64,000 bases of DNA from Dyella halodurans. GTDB lineage: Bacteria > Pseudomonadota > Gammaproteobacteria > Xanthomonadales > Rhodanobacteraceae. The position numbers and the translations under genes were made by a program. The first letter of the stretch is position 1. Every line of letters starts with the position of its first letter. The stretch spans positions 310,001-374,000 of the forward strand of contig NZ_JAPDPF010000003.1 of the NCBI RefSeq assembly GCF_026283925.1, given 5' to 3'. This document shows positions 62,036 through 64,000 of the stretch, in pieces. The notes below the pieces were generated by a model. That model was given only the letters and a program-made list of their open reading frames with translations, did not search any database and was not told where the DNA came from.

Positions 62036-62685
62036 CTTGCGCCGACTCTCCTGACCGGGCAAGGCCGGCACTGCGCGCTGCACCGCGGGGGCCGCGATCG
62101 GGCCGCCGCGCTCGCAAAGGAATGGATCGAGCGCTGGCAGCGCCCGCAGCGTGAACTCAGAACGAGCCCCATGCTGTTGATTTACAATGATTTAACGAGG
62201 ACATCCCCACACACTCCCGAGCACGGCCTCGTGCACACCGGAAAGGGCGACGTAGCCGCTTCACTGCATCAATACCGATGCGTATGCGGCACCCAATAAA
62301 TTGCGTTGCCGTACCGACATGGCTCATTTCGGTTTTTGATTCCTTCAGGTTTCGGGGGCGGATTCCAGGCCCGAGATGGCCTCCACCAGCCATCTCGATG
62401 GCCAGCGCAGGGTAAAAATGGCCTTGGCCCGCCTATCCGAGGCTCGGGATAGCCACGGCCAGGGCGCATCGCGCTCCGCAACGGGACCAAGACTCGCGGC
62501 CGCGATTCATCGCCCAACGCGGCCCGCGCAACTGGACGCCAGTGGGGTCCTGGGAATGTTTGGTGGCGTGCTCGCGGACGGTCCAGGTGCACACCGGCGT
62601 CCCCGCCCGACCTCGCCTGCCGCTACCCCTCAATGCCGACTGTCCCGCGAGCGGCTGCAACGGCAACGCATATCTATGGGGAACA
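62036..62685. other. Long non-coding stretch between the two receptors
   Basis: 650 bp. Short open frames on both strands have no ribosome sites, no family resemblance and no consistent codon use. One perfect 9-bp hairpin, CGAGATGGC-N8-GCCATCTCG (62372-62397), is present without T-tract. It may be the remnant of a decayed gene or an untranslated leader; nothing more can be supported. Confidence 0.5.
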
Positions 62686-62721
62686 TGAAAAAGGGCCGCG
62701 TGAATTATCCACGCGGCCCTT
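62686..62721 (-). terminator. Terminator of TonB receptor 2
   Basis: On the minus strand AAGGGCCGCGTG-GATAATT-CACGCGGCCCTT followed by TTT. The stem is a near copy of the one after receptor 1, at the same distance from the stop, so the terminator was duplicated with the gene. Confidence 0.85.
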
Positions 62722-62746
62722 CGAGGTTGACGCTACCGCTGTCGAG

Positions 62747-64000
62747 TTAGAACTTGACCGTTACGCGAGCGTAGTAATAACGCCCCATCAGGTCGAAGTC
62801 GCTCGGGTCGGTGTTGGCATTGAGCGTGTTGTTCGCGTACAGAATCGGCGGCTGCTTGTCGAAGATGTTGTTGACGCCGAAGTCGACACGCGTATTGATC
62901 GGCGCGATGTTGTAGCCGATCGACGCATCGTTATACATCGTCGAGCCGTAGTGCAGGATCGTGCCCGAGACGAAGTTCGGCTGCGTGTCGTACTGGGAGC
63001 CCGCGGCACCGCCGTTGGAGAACTTGCCGATCCAACGCATGCGCCACTGGGCGCTCCAGCCGTATTGCTGCCAATCCACGAAGCCCTGTGCACGCCAGCG
63101 CGGGAACAGGCAGACGCCCGTATTGTCGGGACAGGCGGCGGCTTGAGCCGAACCAAATGGCAGGAAGCGACCGGCATTCTGGTACGTGATATTGCCGGCA
63201 ACGCCCGGTGCGGTCTCCTGCGTGTAGTACTTCAGGTAGGTGGCATTGACACCGACATTGAACTGGCCGAACGAGAATTGCGGCAGCTTGTAGTTCGCCT
63301 GCCAGTCGATGCCGGACGTGGCTAGGCTACCCAGGTTGCCCACCGGCTCCACCGTGGACTGCAACAGCTGACCCGCATTCGGGCCGCTGGGCGTACGGTG
63401 GATGTACTGGCAATAGATGGTCTGACCGGCCGCGCACAGGTTGAGCAGGCTTTGCAGGCCCACGTTGACGATCGTATCCCTCAGCTGCACCCGCCAGACG
63501 TCCAACGTGGTAGACAGACCCGCCACATACGATGGGCTGTACACCAGGCCGAAGTCATACGAGGTGCCGTGTTCCGGCTTGACCGGGAAGCCGGCCACGC
63601 GGGCGCCCTGGATGACGGTGGAAGCCTGTGTCTGCGACGCCACGGAGCTGTTGACGAACGTGCCATTGGGGGGCACGTACTGGCAGGCCAGCGCCAGCGG
63701 CGAACCTGCCGGAGCGCCGGTGAAACCCGTACACGGGTCGGTATGGATGAAGGGGGCATCAGAAGCCGAGGTGTACAGCTCGGTGAGGTTGGGCGCGCGG
63801 AAGACGTCTTCCATCGTGCCACGCACCAACAGGTCGTCGATCGGCTTCCATTCGAGCGCGAACTTGAAGTTGTTGGTGCTGCCGAAGGTCTGGATCTTCG
63901 AGTAGCGGCTACCAATGGTCAGGTTAAGCGACTGCACGCCCGTCATGCCGGCGAGGATCGGGATGAACGTTTCGGCGTAGATTTCCTTGGTGTTATAGCC
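62747..64000 (-). CDS. TonB-dependent outer-membrane receptor 2, C-terminal part
   Basis: The reading frame is open to the window edge (about 417 residues seen), so the start lies beyond it. It is a close paralogue of receptor 1: the last approximately 400 residues align without large gaps and end 'GRYYYARVTVKF'. Differences cluster in the predicted loops (for example 'TASDAPFIHTDP' region, and 'QASTVIQGARV' versus 'QATTVVQGSRV'). Tandem duplication with the gene, terminator and spacing is evident. Substrate unknown. Confidence 0.93.
   Translation of the reverse strand, partial: GYNTKEIYAETFIPILAGMTGVQSLNLTIGSRYSKIQTFGSTNNFKFALEWKPIDDLLVRGTMEDVFRAPNLTELYTSASDAPFIHTDPCTGFTGAPAGSPLALACQYVPPNGTFVNSSVASQTQASTVIQGARVAGFPVKPEHGTSYDFGLVYSPSYVAGLSTTLDVWRVQLRDTIVNVGLQSLLNLCAAGQTIYCQYIHRTPSGPNAGQLLQSTVEPVGNLGSLATSGIDWQANYKLPQFSFGQFNVGVNATYLKYYTQETAPGVAGNITYQNAGRFLPFGSAQAAACPDNTGVCLFPRWRAQGFVDWQQYGWSAQWRMRWIGKFSNGGAAGSQYDTQPNFVSGTILHYGSTMYNDASIGYNIAPINTRVDFGVNNIFDKQPPILYANNTLNANTDPSDFDLMGRYYYARVTVKF

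Noticed and set aside
61994-62299. Plus-strand 101-codon frame in the receptor gap
   Set aside because: It starts inside the AT-rich promoter region, contains the palindrome, and shows no family features; considered non-coding.
62376-62750. Plus-strand 124-codon frame between the receptors as a possible precursor peptide
   Set aside because: It runs into the terminator of receptor 2, has no ribosome site or leader-peptide features, and no core-like repeats.

Overview
The window is high-GC chromosomal DNA, densely packed with short intergenic gaps. It looks like a gammaproteobacterium of the Xanthomonadales, most probably Rhodanobacteraceae (Dyella / Luteibacter / Rhodanobacter type). This is inferred from gene content: NirK-cytochrome fusion, a long TrpS with a C-terminal extension, very large TonB-dependent receptors, TPR-sulfotransferases and a birA-coaX-SPOR operon. 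No marker gene fixes the genus. I see no phage, integrase, intact insertion sequence or CRISPR array, and only one tRNA.

Left part (1-9.4 kb). An anaerobic nitrite-reduction operon (nirK, nirV, start of a probable SCO protein) lies beside hemN and an Fnr/Anr-type [4Fe-4S] regulator. FNR-like boxes lie in front of both nirK and hemN, and the hemN box fits a leaderless mRNA. Tyrosine degradation follows (fahA, hmgA, hpd) with a divergent MarR regulator. Maleylacetoacetate isomerase is not present.

9.4-24.5 kb. Two adjacent POT peptide transporters and tryptophan 2,3-dioxygenase are followed by a 2-oxoacid dehydrogenase operon (E1 alpha, E1 beta, E2) interrupted by a REP-like double hairpin. 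After these come a leftward row (rhodanese, arginase, trpS, two unknown genes), tRNA-Thr(UGU), and birA-coaX-SPOR.

24.5-45 kb. This stretch is mostly housekeeping and stress genes: MtfA-like peptidase, PepSY-PhoP-PhoQ, dusA, ferredoxin-NADP reductase, a DUF885 peptidase-like protein, TfoX-like/hemolysin III, a universal stress protein, TonB, a cysteine dioxygenase with an FAD/NAD(P)-binding partner, and a LysR-divergent MFS-SDR-alcohol dehydrogenase operon. An orphan terminator near 34.77 kb may mark a small RNA.

45-52 kb. Cardiolipin synthase is followed by a 335-bp MITE-like element made of nested hairpins with about 30-bp terminal inverted repeats. Then come an MFS transporter, nicotinamidase, small unknowns, a PIN-domain protein, a YgjP-like metallopeptidase, a KirBac potassium channel and a quinone oxidoreductase.

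52-64 kb. This is the most unusual region. A TPR-fused aspartyl/asparaginyl beta-hydroxylase-like protein and three different TPR-sulfotransferases sit next to two near-duplicate TonB-dependent receptors, the second cut by the window end. I read it as a candidate protein or peptide modification (hydroxylation and sulfation) locus linked to outer-membrane receptors. The link is inferred from gene adjacency only.
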